Positions 1-5,319 of a stretch of 6,759 nt of DNA are shown here, piece after piece. Origin of the DNA: Clostridia bacterium (GTDB lineage: Bacteria > Bacillota > Clostridia > Oscillospirales > Acutalibacteraceae). The position numbers and the translations under genes are program-made. The stretch is from positions 1 through 6,759 of the forward strand of contig CAAFXD010000216.1 of NCBI GenBank assembly GCA_900766945.1, given 5' to 3'. Each line of letters starts with the position of its first letter. The first letter of the stretch is position 1. The notes beneath the pieces are model-generated. The model worked only from the letters and a program-made list of their open reading frames with translations. It was not told the DNA's origin and did no database searches.

Positions 1-35
1 ACTGTGTTCGCCCGCGTAATTTGATATAATTTTAC

Positions 36-63
36 GGAACGGTCAAGACCGTTCCCTACGCAC
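36..63. repeat. Inverted repeat with CCCTACG tag, first tandem copy
   Basis: GGAACGGTC (36-44) pairs perfectly with GACCGTTCC (47-55) around an AA loop, and is followed by the tag CTACGCAC. The 17 bases at 47-63 recur exactly at 138-154. With the GTAGGG-tagged element at 80-106 it forms the first unit of a tandem array with a period of about 91 bp. Confidence 0.8.
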
Positions 64-79
64 GAAATTAAAATTCCAT

Positions 80-106
80 GGTAGGGCGGGGGCTTGCTCC
101 CGCCGC
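80..106. repeat. GTAGGG-tagged hairpin, left copy of a 27-bp inverted pair
   Basis: GGCGGGGGC (85-93) pairs with GCTCCCGCC (96-104), with one G-T wobble and a TT loop. The whole 27-bp element is repeated in inverted orientation at 323-349 with one mismatch (T98 here, against C in the other copy read on the opposite strand). It is probably a standalone REP-like repeat. Confidence 0.8.
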
Positions 107-125
107 GGAATTTGCTTTGAATTAC

Positions 126-154
126 GGGACGGGCGCTGACCGTTCCCTACGCAC
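126..154. repeat. Inverted repeat with CCCTACG tag, second tandem copy
   Basis: GGGACGG (126-132) pairs with CCGTTCC (140-146), with one G-T wobble and a 7-base loop, and is followed by CTACGCAC. It is a diverged copy of the element at 36-63 and shares 17 identical bases (138-154 against 47-63). The sequence to its left also matches the left flank of the first copy (CCGCG, AATTTG, TTACGG blocks). Confidence 0.75.
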
Positions 155-170
155 AAAAAACAATGCGAGC

Positions 171-198
171 GTAGGGGGCGACGACTCGGCGCCCCGTA
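171..198. repeat. GTAGGGGGC hairpin element
   Basis: GGGGCG (175-180) pairs with CGCCCC (190-195), and CG at 182-183 can pair with CG at 187-188 inside the loop. GTAG at the left and GTA at the right flank the stem. It sits where the second tandem unit is expected to have its GTAGGG element, but the hairpin body differs from that at 80-106. The tag is therefore conserved while the stem is exchanged. Confidence 0.65.
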
Positions 199-200
199 TC

Positions 201-251
201 CCCTCCCTCTCAGAGGGAGGTGGCTTTTGCCGGAGGCAAAAGACGGAGGGA
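201..251. repeat. Three-strand CTCCCTC repeat element, forward copy
   Basis: CCTCCCTCT (202-210) pairs with AGAGGGAGG (212-220). A second hairpin follows, CTTTTGCC (224-231) with GGCAAAAG (235-242). A third purine strand, GGAGGGAG (245-252), could pair with the first strand in place of 212-220. The layout is strand, complement, inner hairpin, second complement, which allows two alternative folds. A diverged copy in the opposite orientation lies at 266-318. Confidence 0.7.
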
Positions 252-265
252 GAGAAACGGAAAAA

Positions 266-318
266 TCTCTCCCCCAGTCAAATGCTGTGCATTTGACAGC
301 CCCCTCGTCAGAGGGGGC
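266..318. repeat. Three-strand CTCCCTC-type repeat element, inverted copy
   Basis: Read on the minus strand this has the same architecture as 201-251. GCCCCCTC (299-306 on plus) pairs with GAGGGGGC (311-318). The inner hairpin is GTCAAATGC (277-285) with GCATTTGAC (289-297). A third strand, TCTCTCCCCC (266-275), also pairs with GGGAGAGA at 248-255 of the neighbouring copy. The inner hairpin sequence is unrelated to that of the other copy; only the layout and the outer strands are kept. Confidence 0.65.
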
Positions 319-322
319 ATAA

Positions 323-349
323 GCGGCGGGGGCAAGCCCCCGCCCTACC
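323..349. repeat. GTAGGG-tagged hairpin, right copy of a 27-bp inverted pair
   Basis: GGCGGGGGC (325-333) pairs perfectly with GCCCCCGCC (336-344) around AA, followed by CTACC. It is the reverse complement of 80-106 with one difference, and the better-preserved of the two. No direct repeat flanks the outer ends of the pair (TTCCAT on the left, GCATAA on the right), so there is no sign of a target duplication. Confidence 0.8.
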
Positions 350-416
350 GCATAAAACTATCCCCACAACCCCCAATTTGCCTTTGCAAACGCACGAAAT
401 ACCATAGCAAAGGACA

Positions 417-2387
417 TCAAGGCGCGGTCACAGCGGACAGGACGCCGTTTTCGGTAAGAGCGGGCAGAACACGCTCGGCGGCGTACAGATAATAGGTATA
501 CTCTTTTCCTTCAAAATACAGTGTCGCCGTATCGACACAGATATAGTGTTCATTTTGTAACGGCTTACTGCGCGTTACCACAAAATCGGTCTTTTGTCGG
601 TACACAGCCATACTTTGCTCCACATACATCTCCGGCAGCGAGATATTTAACCGACAGAAATAGCGGCTGTCGGGCACAATGCCCGTGGTCGTGTAAAAAC
701 CGCCGTCCAAAAAGCCGTAGTTTAACAAGGTGGGATGTTCTACACTGTTGATGATTTTTTCAAACCGATACTGCGGCAAATCCTCTTTGGAATACTGCAT
801 CAAATACACATTGTCGCTCGTGCAGAAAGCAAACAAGCCCGCACAGCACAGCGATATGCCCGCCAAAGAAACGCTAAGCCACCGTTTCGTCGGCTTAACA
901 AACACACGACCGATACATTTTCCGAGCGCCGCCGCGGCAAATACGGAAAATACAGCAAAAGCAAGGCTGTAATACGGATAAGCCACATCGCCCGAATAGA
1001 CAAACAGTACCGTAAACAGCGCGCACAGCAGTAAATGGGCGCGTCTGCCCTTTTCGGCAGTTGCGGTATACCAAAGCACCGCCGCAAATCCCGGCACGGC
1101 GTACAGCACATTTTTCGATACATTGCGCGCAGTGCGCGAAAACAACCGTTTCACAAACGCCGCCGCGGTTAAAGCCTCGTCGCCGCGGTCGGCATATACA
1201 AACAAATTGTTGTAGAAATAGGCTTCCCAAAGGGAACGAAACGCGCCGACAGAGCCGAAATATATAAACACGGGGATGGTCGGAAGCAACACGCCCGTCA
1301 AAATGCAAAGCAGGGATTTTAAAAGCGATTTGACGCCGTCTTGCCGCAGGGTTTTCCAAAGCGGCACGAGCGCAAGTCCCACAAAAAAGCCGACCAAATT
1401 GAATTTCATCCAAAAGACCAAACCGCCGAGCACGCCCAACAAAAGCCACTCGCGCAAAGAGACGGTACGCTTTTCGGAAAATGCGCGTTCGGTAATATAC
1501 AGCCCCGCTGAGAACAGCGGCAGGCAAAGTTCCTCAACGCTGTCGCCGTGACAGAATGCGTAAGAAGCGTAAATGACCGCCGCCAAAATCGGCAACAAAA
1601 CCGATATCCCTTTCGCACGGTACAGCCGCATCAGTTTTGCGGCAAAATACAAAAACACCGTGCCCGCCAACAGTTCAAGCCCGTACACGCCGAAAAAGGT
1701 TTTTTCGGAGATGCGGTAACAAATTGCGTGCAGAAAATAGAGCCACGGACCTTTTTGCTCGTAAATATCGCGGTAAAGCACCTTGCCGTTAGCGAGCGCC
1801 TTGCCGACGGTGAAAAAGCAGTTTGCATCGACCCAATCGTTAAACGGATACAAAAAGGACGACTTGGTACAAACGGTTAAAATGACAAAGGCGGTCAGCG
1901 CGCAATACAGCCAAAGAAAAACGGTATTTTTTTTGTTTTTTGTCGCAGCCGGCGCGGCGGGTTGCGCATACCGACAGGCAAAGCTTTGCGGGAAATGCAA
2001 AAGCAACAGAAAAACCGTCCAAAACATCGCCGCGGCGAGGGCAATGACCATTCCCCACAGAAACGGCGTTTGTAAGTCGGGATGTTCTATGGACACCTTT
2101 GTAAAAAATGCTCTATTCGGCAATGCAAGGTACAAATCCCACGATGCAAGTAAAGCCGCCGCGGCGGCAAGGAAACCGCAGTATTCCCGTTTTTTCTTCG
2201 GAATGCCGCGCACCGCGAACAGATGCGGCAAAAAGAGCACCGCCGCAATCATCCATATGGCGGGGACTGCCCACAAGCCTTTTGCGACGGATTCCAAGGA
2301 GCCGCAAGCGCACAGCACAACCGTCACCGCCGCAAGCGGCAAAAACGCCCAGTTGGCTTTTAAGTTTTTAAAGACACGCTTCTGCAC
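417..2387 (-). CDS. GT39/ArnT-like membrane glycosyltransferase (GT-C fold)
   Basis: This 656-residue integral membrane protein has a dozen or more hydrophobic segments spread over residues 13-522 and a soluble, presumably extracytoplasmic C-terminal part (523-656). Residues 184-214 resemble the first extracellular loop of GT-C enzymes: an acidic residue after a helix (DWVDANCFF, D184/D187), then GKVLYRDIYEQKGP (201-214). In ArnT/PMT-type enzymes an Asp here is the catalytic residue for sugar transfer from a polyprenyl-phosphate donor. The sugar and acceptor are unknown. About 150 N-terminal residues with four membrane segments and a hydrophilic linker (about 141-154) precede the usual start of the domain. 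Translation starts at GTG with AAGGAG (complement of 2395-2400) seven bases upstream; stop is TGA. It lies 101 bp downstream of yunB on the same strand and may be co-transcribed or use its own promoter. It could also be described simply as a hypothetical membrane protein; the family call is good, the function is not. Confidence 0.8.
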   Translation of the reverse strand: MQKRVFKNLKANWAFLPLAAVTVVLCACGSLESVAKGLWAVPAIWMIAAVLFLPHLFAVRGIPKKKREYCGFLAAAAALLASWDLYLALPNRAFFTKVSIEHPDLQTPFLWGMVIALAAAMFWTVFLLLLHFPQSFACRYAQPAAPAATKNKKNTVFLWLYCALTAFVILTVCTKSSFLYPFNDWVDANCFFTVGKALANGKVLYRDIYEQKGPWLYFLHAICYRISEKTFFGVYGLELLAGTVFLYFAAKLMRLYRAKGISVLLPILAAVIYASYAFCHGDSVEELCLPLFSAGLYITERAFSEKRTVSLREWLLLGVLGGLVFWMKFNLVGFFVGLALVPLWKTLRQDGVKSLLKSLLCILTGVLLPTIPVFIYFGSVGAFRSLWEAYFYNNLFVYADRGDEALTAAAFVKRLFSRTARNVSKNVLYAVPGFAAVLWYTATAEKGRRAHLLLCALFTVLFVYSGDVAYPYYSLAFAVFSVFAAAALGKCIGRVFVKPTKRWLSVSLAGISLCCAGLFAFCTSDNVYLMQYSKEDLPQYRFEKIINSVEHPTLLNYGFLDGGFYTTTGIVPDSRYFCRLNISLPEMYVEQSMAVYRQKTDFVVTRSKPLQNEHYICVDTATLYFEGKEYTYYLYAAERVLPALTENGVLSAVTAP

Positions 2388-2426
2388 GCTGTTTCTCCTT
2401 CATTTGATACAAATTTGTTCTACATC

Positions 2427-2455
2427 AAAATACCACAAATCCCCTCGGAAATCAA
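2427..2455 (-). promoter_or_regulatory. Candidate sigma-A promoter for the membrane glycosyltransferase gene
   Basis: On the minus strand TTGATT (2455-2450) and TATTTT (2432-2427) are 17 bp apart, giving a predicted start near 2420 and a leader of about 33 bases before the GTG. The -10 box matches only four of six consensus bases, so read-through from yunB is an equally good explanation. Confidence 0.3.
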
Positions 2456-2488
2456 TCCGTTTTTAAAAGTATTGCCCGTTTTGCCGAT

Positions 2489-3181
2489 TTACGGCGCGGC
2501 TTCTGCGCCGTAGTTGCTGATTTTATCCGCGATGTCGCCGTTTATACCCTCGTTGACCTCGGTGAATGCGTCGGGCGTCAGCCCTACAATGACCGTTTCC
2601 GCAAGCAGTGCAGAGGTTTCCACCGAAAAGGTATCCTTTGCGCCTGCCAATACCAGCCGACCTGTCACGGTGATATACAAATAAATGCGGTGGACAACTT
2701 GGTTTAAGCCCGCGTCTTTAAATTCCGACTGAAACTCCACGGCGCTGTTGGAGGTCACCTGCATGGAAAACCGTATTTTCGGCCCGCGCCCTGCCGTATA
2801 TTCACTGCCCAAAAAGGAGCCGATGGGAACGTAAGTATAAAAGGTATCCTCTGCGGCGGCAATGCGTTCAATCTCCAAAGAAATTTGACTTTTCAGCAAA
2901 TTGATGGCGAGCGCGTCAATTTGCAACCCCGTAATGCGGTTGTCCGCGTCGGTGGAAAGGCGCACCAAATCGTCATAATCCGTATTTGTCTCCCGCAGGA
3001 CATTGACCACCGCTTCGTTGGCGGCGGACAAAAGCATTCGTTTGGCAACGGTTTGGGCATACGCCAAAATCACGGGACGCATATAGGAAAGCAAAACCGT
3101 ACCGACTGCGGCGAGCGCCGCCGTCAAAACAAACAGTTTCCATTCGGTACGGACTTTGCGTTTTTGTTGTCTGTTTTTCAC
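2489..3181 (-). CDS. yunB: Sporulation protein YunB
   Basis: The product is 230 residues with a basic N-terminus (KNRQQKRKVR), one membrane segment at about 15-33 and an extracytoplasmic remainder, so it is membrane-anchored. The body follows the YunB family pattern: an early stretch with AYAQTVAKRMLLSAANEAV, then VPIGSFLGS (118-126), a GRGPKIRFSM block (about 132-141), GLNQVVHRIYLYI (158-170) and a C-terminal strand ending near GLTP. B. subtilis yunB belongs to the mother-cell sigma-E regulon and is needed for proper spore formation; its biochemical role is unknown. I chose GTG at 3181 because AGGTG (complement of 3190-3194) sits 8 bases upstream. An in-frame GTG at 3190 would add three residues but has AGG directly against it. 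The stop codon lies beside a 7-bp stem (2491-2511) without a T run. The next gene leftward is the membrane glycosyltransferase. Confidence 0.88.
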   Translation of the reverse strand: MKNRQQKRKVRTEWKLFVLTAALAAVGTVLLSYMRPVILAYAQTVAKRMLLSAANEAVVNVLRETNTDYDDLVRLSTDADNRITGLQIDALAINLLKSQISLEIERIAAAEDTFYTYVPIGSFLGSEYTAGRGPKIRFSMQVTSNSAVEFQSEFKDAGLNQVVHRIYLYITVTGRLVLAGAKDTFSVETSALLAETVIVGLTPDAFTEVNEGINGDIADKISNYGAEAAP

Positions 3182-3204
3182 AAAAACCACACCTGTTTTT
3201 TATT

Positions 3205-3212
3205 ATTGTACG
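3205..3212 (-). promoter_or_regulatory. Possible sporulation-sigma -10 element for yunB
   Basis: On the minus strand CGTACAAT matches the sigma-E -10 consensus CATACAAT at seven of eight positions; with the next base it also resembles the sigma-K form CATANNNTA. It would start transcription about 17 bases before the GTG. No good sigma-E -35 box is visible at the usual distance, so this is weak and rests partly on yunB belonging to the sigma-E regulon elsewhere. Confidence 0.3.
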
Positions 3213-3258
3213 CAAACGGAAAACGGGTGGTGCGAAAGGCGTGCTTATAAAATTTGTT

Positions 3259-3287
3259 TTGCTTTTTTCGGAAAGTTATTGTATAGT
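3259..3287 (+). promoter_or_regulatory. Sigma-A promoter for the GntR regulator gene
   Basis: TTGCTT (3259-3264) and TATAGT (3282-3287) are separated by 17 bp, with a predicted start near 3294 and a leader of about 20 bases. I see no copy of the GTTGTNNNACAAC operator in this promoter, so there is no sequence sign of autorepression. Confidence 0.65.
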
Positions 3288-3314
3288 AATGTAAATATTG
3301 TTCCGAGAAAGCGA

Positions 3315-4028
3315 ATGAGCATACCTATGCAAAAGAAAACACTGTCACAAAAGACCGCAGAAGCTCTGCAAACAATGATTACCGAACAGCGCATTTACGG
3401 GTTCGGAGAAAAGCTGCCGAATGAAAACGAATTGGCACGCGACCTCGGCGTCAGCCGTACGACGGTACGCGAGGCCATTCGGTTGCTCACCTATGAAGGA
3501 ATTTTAGAGGTGCGGCGCGGACGCGGTACATTTGTTGCCGCGCAAATCGACCAATATGCCAAAAGCGGCATCGCCTTGCAAAATCTTTCCGAAATGAAGG
3601 TCACTTTGCGGGATTTGTACGAAGCGCGGTTGATTTTTGAGCCGGAGGCGGCCGCTCTCGCCTGCAAGCGCGCGACAGACAGCGAAATTGCGGAGATTTT
3701 AAAACTCGGCGAGGAATGTCAAAACCAAATCCTCCAAAATCCGCAAAGCAAAAAGCGTATCGCTTCGGAAAGCGCGTTTCACGGCGCGCTTATTAAGGCA
3801 TCGCACAACGAATTTTTGGGACAGTTTATGCCGATGCTGACACAGACGATTGAACAGACCTTTGAGCTGAATTACAATTTGGACATTGTTGCCGAGGACG
3901 CATACAAAGACCACATTTTGATTATGCACTTTCTCGAAAAGCGCGACGCACAAGGTCTAAAAAGCGCAATCACCGTGCATTTGCACCACGCGGTGCTCAA
4001 CGAACAGATTTCTTTGGAAAAACAGTAA
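3315..4028 (+). CDS. FadR-subfamily (FCD domain) GntR transcriptional regulator
   Basis: The product is 237 residues, a normal length for this family. Residues about 10-76 form a winged helix: LPNENELARDLGVSRTTVREAIRLL (34-58) is the helix-turn-helix and RRGRGTFV (67-74) the wing. R48 and R52 align with FadR R45 and R49, which read the GT/AC bases of a TNGTNNNACNA operator; G69 aligns with wing G66. Residues about 95-230 form an FCD effector domain, starting RDLYEARLIFEPEAA. Likely metal/effector ligands are E152 (of ESAFH), H156, H200 (KDH) and H222. FCD regulators usually sense small carboxylic acids; the ligand here is unknown. Start: ATG 3315 with GAGAAAG just upstream; ATG 3327 is the alternative. 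The frame stays open upstream to an ATG at 3156, but that would overlap yunB and its signals. The stop codon is 7 bases before the ilvC -35 box, with no terminator between, and two matching operators lie just beyond. It very probably represses ilvC. Confidence 0.9.
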   Translation: MSIPMQKKTLSQKTAEALQTMITEQRIYGFGEKLPNENELARDLGVSRTTVREAIRLLTYEGILEVRRGRGTFVAAQIDQYAKSGIALQNLSEMKVTLRDLYEARLIFEPEAAALACKRATDSEIAEILKLGEECQNQILQNPQSKKRIASESAFHGALIKASHNEFLGQFMPMLTQTIEQTFELNYNLDIVAEDAYKDHILIMHFLEKRDAQGLKSAITVHLHHAVLNEQISLEKQ

Positions 4029-4035
4029 AAAAGTG

Positions 4036-4063
4036 TTGACAACCGGAAGAAATAGGCTATAAT
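4036..4063 (+). promoter_or_regulatory. Strong sigma-A promoter for ilvC
   Basis: TTGACA (4036-4041) and TATAAT (4058-4063) are both perfect consensus boxes, 16 bp apart. The predicted start is near 4070, giving a leader of about 60 bases. Such a strong core promoter suits control by repression, and two palindromic operators lie directly at and after the start. Confidence 0.88.
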
Positions 4064-4064
4064 A

Positions 4065-4098
4065 GTTGTATGACAACAAGAAGAAGTTGTCACACAAC
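4065..4098. promoter_or_regulatory. Tandem FadR-type operators over the ilvC start site
   Basis: Two perfect 13-bp palindromes of the form GTTGTNNNACAAC lie at 4065-4077 (spacer ATG) and 4086-4098 (spacer CAC). Their centres, 4071 and 4092, are 21 bp apart, two helical turns, so two dimers would sit on the same DNA face. They contain TNGTNNNACNA, the shape bound by FadR-subfamily GntR proteins. The first covers the predicted transcription start, the second about +17 to +29, so binding should block transcription. A further ACAAC half-site overlaps the -35 box (4039-4043). The same bases also give a TGACAAC/GTTGTCA stem (4071-4077 with 4086-4092), so an RNA hairpin is a less likely alternative. 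The neighbouring regulator gene is the obvious source of the binding protein (inference). Confidence 0.75.
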
Positions 4099-4116
4099 AT
4101 AAAATATTATTTTTTT

Positions 4117-4121
4117 GGAGG
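4117..4121 (+). promoter_or_regulatory. Ribosome binding site of ilvC
   Basis: GGAGG is followed by nine bases and ATG at 4131. It is the strongest ribosome binding site in the window and fixes the ilvC start. Confidence 0.9.
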
Positions 4122-4130
4122 CATCTACAT

Positions 4131-5156
4131 ATGGCAGAAGCAAGAATGTTTTATCAAGAGGACTGCAACCTTTCCCTGCTCGACGGCAAAACCATCGCCG
4201 TTATCGGCTACGGCAGCCAAGGGCACGCACACGCGCTCAACGCGAAAGAGTCGGGCTGCAATGTAATTATCGGTCTTTACGAGGGCAGTAAGTCCTGGGC
4301 AAAGGCAGAAAAACAGGGCTTTGAGGTTTACACCGCGGCAGAGGCGGCAAAAAAAGCCGACATTATTATGATTCTCATTAACGATGAGTTGCAGGCAGAT
4401 ATGTACAAGAAAGACATTGAACCGAACTTGGAAGCGGGCAATATGCTGATGTTCGCACACGGCTTCAACATTCACTTCGGCTGCATTACCCCGCCGAAAG
4501 ATGTCGATGTAACCATGGTTGCACCGAAAGGCCCCGGCCATACCGTCCGTTCGGAATATCAGGCGGGTAAGGGTGTTCCCTGCTTGGTCGCTGTGCAGCA
4601 GGACGCCACCGGCAGAGCACTCGATATGGCGCTTGCGTATGCACTTGCCATCGGCGGTGCAAGAGCCGGCGTTTTGGAAACGACCTTCCGCACCGAGACC
4701 GAAACCGACCTGTTCGGTGAGCAGGCTGTGCTTTGCGGCGGCGTTTGCGCGCTGATGCAGGCGGGCTTTGAAACCCTTTGCGAAGCAGGCTATGACCCGC
4801 GCAACGCGTACTTCGAGTGCATTCACGAAATGAAGCTGATTGTCGATTTGATTTATCAAAGCGGTTTTGCCGGGATGCGTTACTCCATTTCCAACACCGC
4901 GGAATACGGCGACTATGTCACCGGGCCGAAGTTGATTACGGACGAAACCAAAAAGACAATGAAAAAAATCCTTTCCGATATTCAGTACGGCACCTTTGCA
5001 AAAGAATTCCTGTTGGATATGTCCTCCGCAGGCCGTCAGGTTCACTTTAAAGCCATGCGCAAATTGGCCGCTGAACATCCGTCGGAAAAGGTCGGCGAAG
5101 AAGTCAGAAAGCTGTATAGCTGGAACGATGAAAAAGATAAATTCATCAACAACTGA
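4131..5156 (+). CDS. ilvC: Ketol-acid reductoisomerase (NADP(+)), class I
   Basis: This cytoplasmic enzyme rearranges and reduces acetolactate (or acetohydroxybutyrate) to the dihydroxy acid, the second common step of valine, leucine and isoleucine synthesis. The 341-residue length matches short class I enzymes. The Rossmann domain has GYGSQGHAHALN (26-37) and the cofactor loop GLYEGSKSW (48-56). Catalytic and metal residues are present: H110 (AHGFNIHF), K133, D193 and E197 (TDLFGEQ), E229 and E233 (ECIHEMK) and S254 (SISNTAEYG). The knotted C-terminal domain is complete. S53 and S55, expected to hold the NADPH 2'-phosphate, are kept, but the Arg usual after GL is Tyr50. The gene appears monocistronic or co-transcribed by read-through with the GntR gene, and ends in an intrinsic terminator. 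It is not beside ilvB, ilvN, ilvD or leu genes in this window. The leader holds no T-box; the tandem operators suggest control by the upstream regulator. Confidence 0.97.
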   Translation: MAEARMFYQEDCNLSLLDGKTIAVIGYGSQGHAHALNAKESGCNVIIGLYEGSKSWAKAEKQGFEVYTAAEAAKKADIIMILINDELQADMYKKDIEPNLEAGNMLMFAHGFNIHFGCITPPKDVDVTMVAPKGPGHTVRSEYQAGKGVPCLVAVQQDATGRALDMALAYALAIGGARAGVLETTFRTETETDLFGEQAVLCGGVCALMQAGFETLCEAGYDPRNAYFECIHEMKLIVDLIYQSGFAGMRYSISNTAEYGDYVTGPKLITDETKKTMKKILSDIQYGTFAKEFLLDMSSAGRQVHFKAMRKLAAEHPSEKVGEEVRKLYSWNDEKDKFINN

Positions 5157-5190
5157 TTCCTGTTTTTCGCAGTAAAACACAAAAACATAG

Positions 5191-5235
5191 AATCCCTGCC
5201 GTGTGCATACACTTGCATGACGGCAGGGATTTTTT
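5191..5235 (+). terminator. Intrinsic terminator after ilvC
   Basis: AATCCCTGCCGT (5191-5202) pairs perfectly with ACGGCAGGGATT (5220-5231), a 12-bp stem with a 17-base loop. The T run 5230-5235 follows. It ends the ilvC transcript before the pyruvate kinase promoter. The opposite strand lacks an equivalent T run, so it is mainly one-directional. Confidence 0.9.
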
Positions 5236-5284
5236 GTAGTCCCGTTCGGCATACTATTGTAAAACAGAAAAGGCGGAAAACCTC

Positions 5285-5313
5285 TTGACATTTGACAAAA
5301 TTAAGAATATGAT
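5285..5313 (+). promoter_or_regulatory. Sigma-A promoter for pyruvate kinase
   Basis: TTGACA (5285-5290) and TATGAT (5308-5313) are 17 bp apart, with a predicted start at about 5320 and a leader of about 50 bases. A second TTGAC-like box at 5292-5297 has no matching -10 box. A near-palindrome TTGTAAAACAG (5257-5267) lies 17 bp upstream of the -35 box. Confidence 0.82.
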
Positions 5314-5319
5314 GTATTT

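Larger units (their letters stand above)
1..416. other. Non-coding tract packed with hairpin repeats
   Basis: No credible gene lies here. The short open frames that cross it have no ribosome binding site and simply translate the repeats. The tract instead holds a run of short inverted repeats, listed separately, separated by AT-rich spacers of about 15-20 bp. Several carry a GTAGGG tag (or its complement CCCTAC) at one end. The first 16 bases look like the right half of one more such hairpin cut off by the window start. The last 65 bases before the glycosyltransferase stop codon hold nothing recognisable apart from ACGCACGAAAT at 390-400, which repeats 58-68. Repeats of this style are common in Oscillospirales genomes (recall, not searched). 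The tract lies downstream of the leftward gene at 417-2387, so the hairpins could form the 3' end of its transcript, but none is followed by a convincing T run. Confidence 0.8.

Noticed and set aside
19..37. TATAAT at 25-30 considered as a promoter
   Set aside because: No -35 box at a suitable distance and no gene follows; it is part of an AT-rich spacer between repeats.
1..349. Repeat array considered as CRISPR
   Set aside because: Repeat units differ in sequence, spacers are similar AT-rich stretches rather than unique equal-length sequences, and no cas gene is nearby.
78..492. Two short overlapping plus-strand frames (78-296 and 220-492)
   Set aside because: They translate the hairpin repeats and run into the 3' end of the glycosyltransferase gene; no ribosome binding site or protein-like composition.
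2402..2430. TTTGAT/ATCAAA inverted repeat upstream of the glycosyltransferase gene as operator
   Set aside because: Six AT-rich pairs across 15 bases are expected by chance in such a gap, and nothing else supports it.
1783..2466. 227-codon plus-strand frame and several other frames inside the glycosyltransferase gene
   Set aside because: The minus-strand product has coherent membrane segments and a GT-C loop; the others are Lys/Cys/Arg-rich translations without domains.
2483..2511. Two overlapping stems at the yunB stop codon considered as terminator
   Set aside because: GCCG/CGGC and ACGGCGC/GCGCCGT are perfect stems, but no T run follows on the minus strand, and they compete for the same bases.
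4086..4116. GTTGTCACACAAC plus TTTTTTT considered as an ilvC attenuator
   Set aside because: The stem is only 5 bp and is separated from the T run by about 11 bases; the T run abuts the ribosome binding site. The operator reading is better.
4125..5291. 388-codon open frame on the minus strand opposite ilvC
   Set aside because: It is a shadow of ilvC, which has full catalytic motifs, a strong promoter and GGAGG. The shadow reads through the terminator and has no family-like motif.
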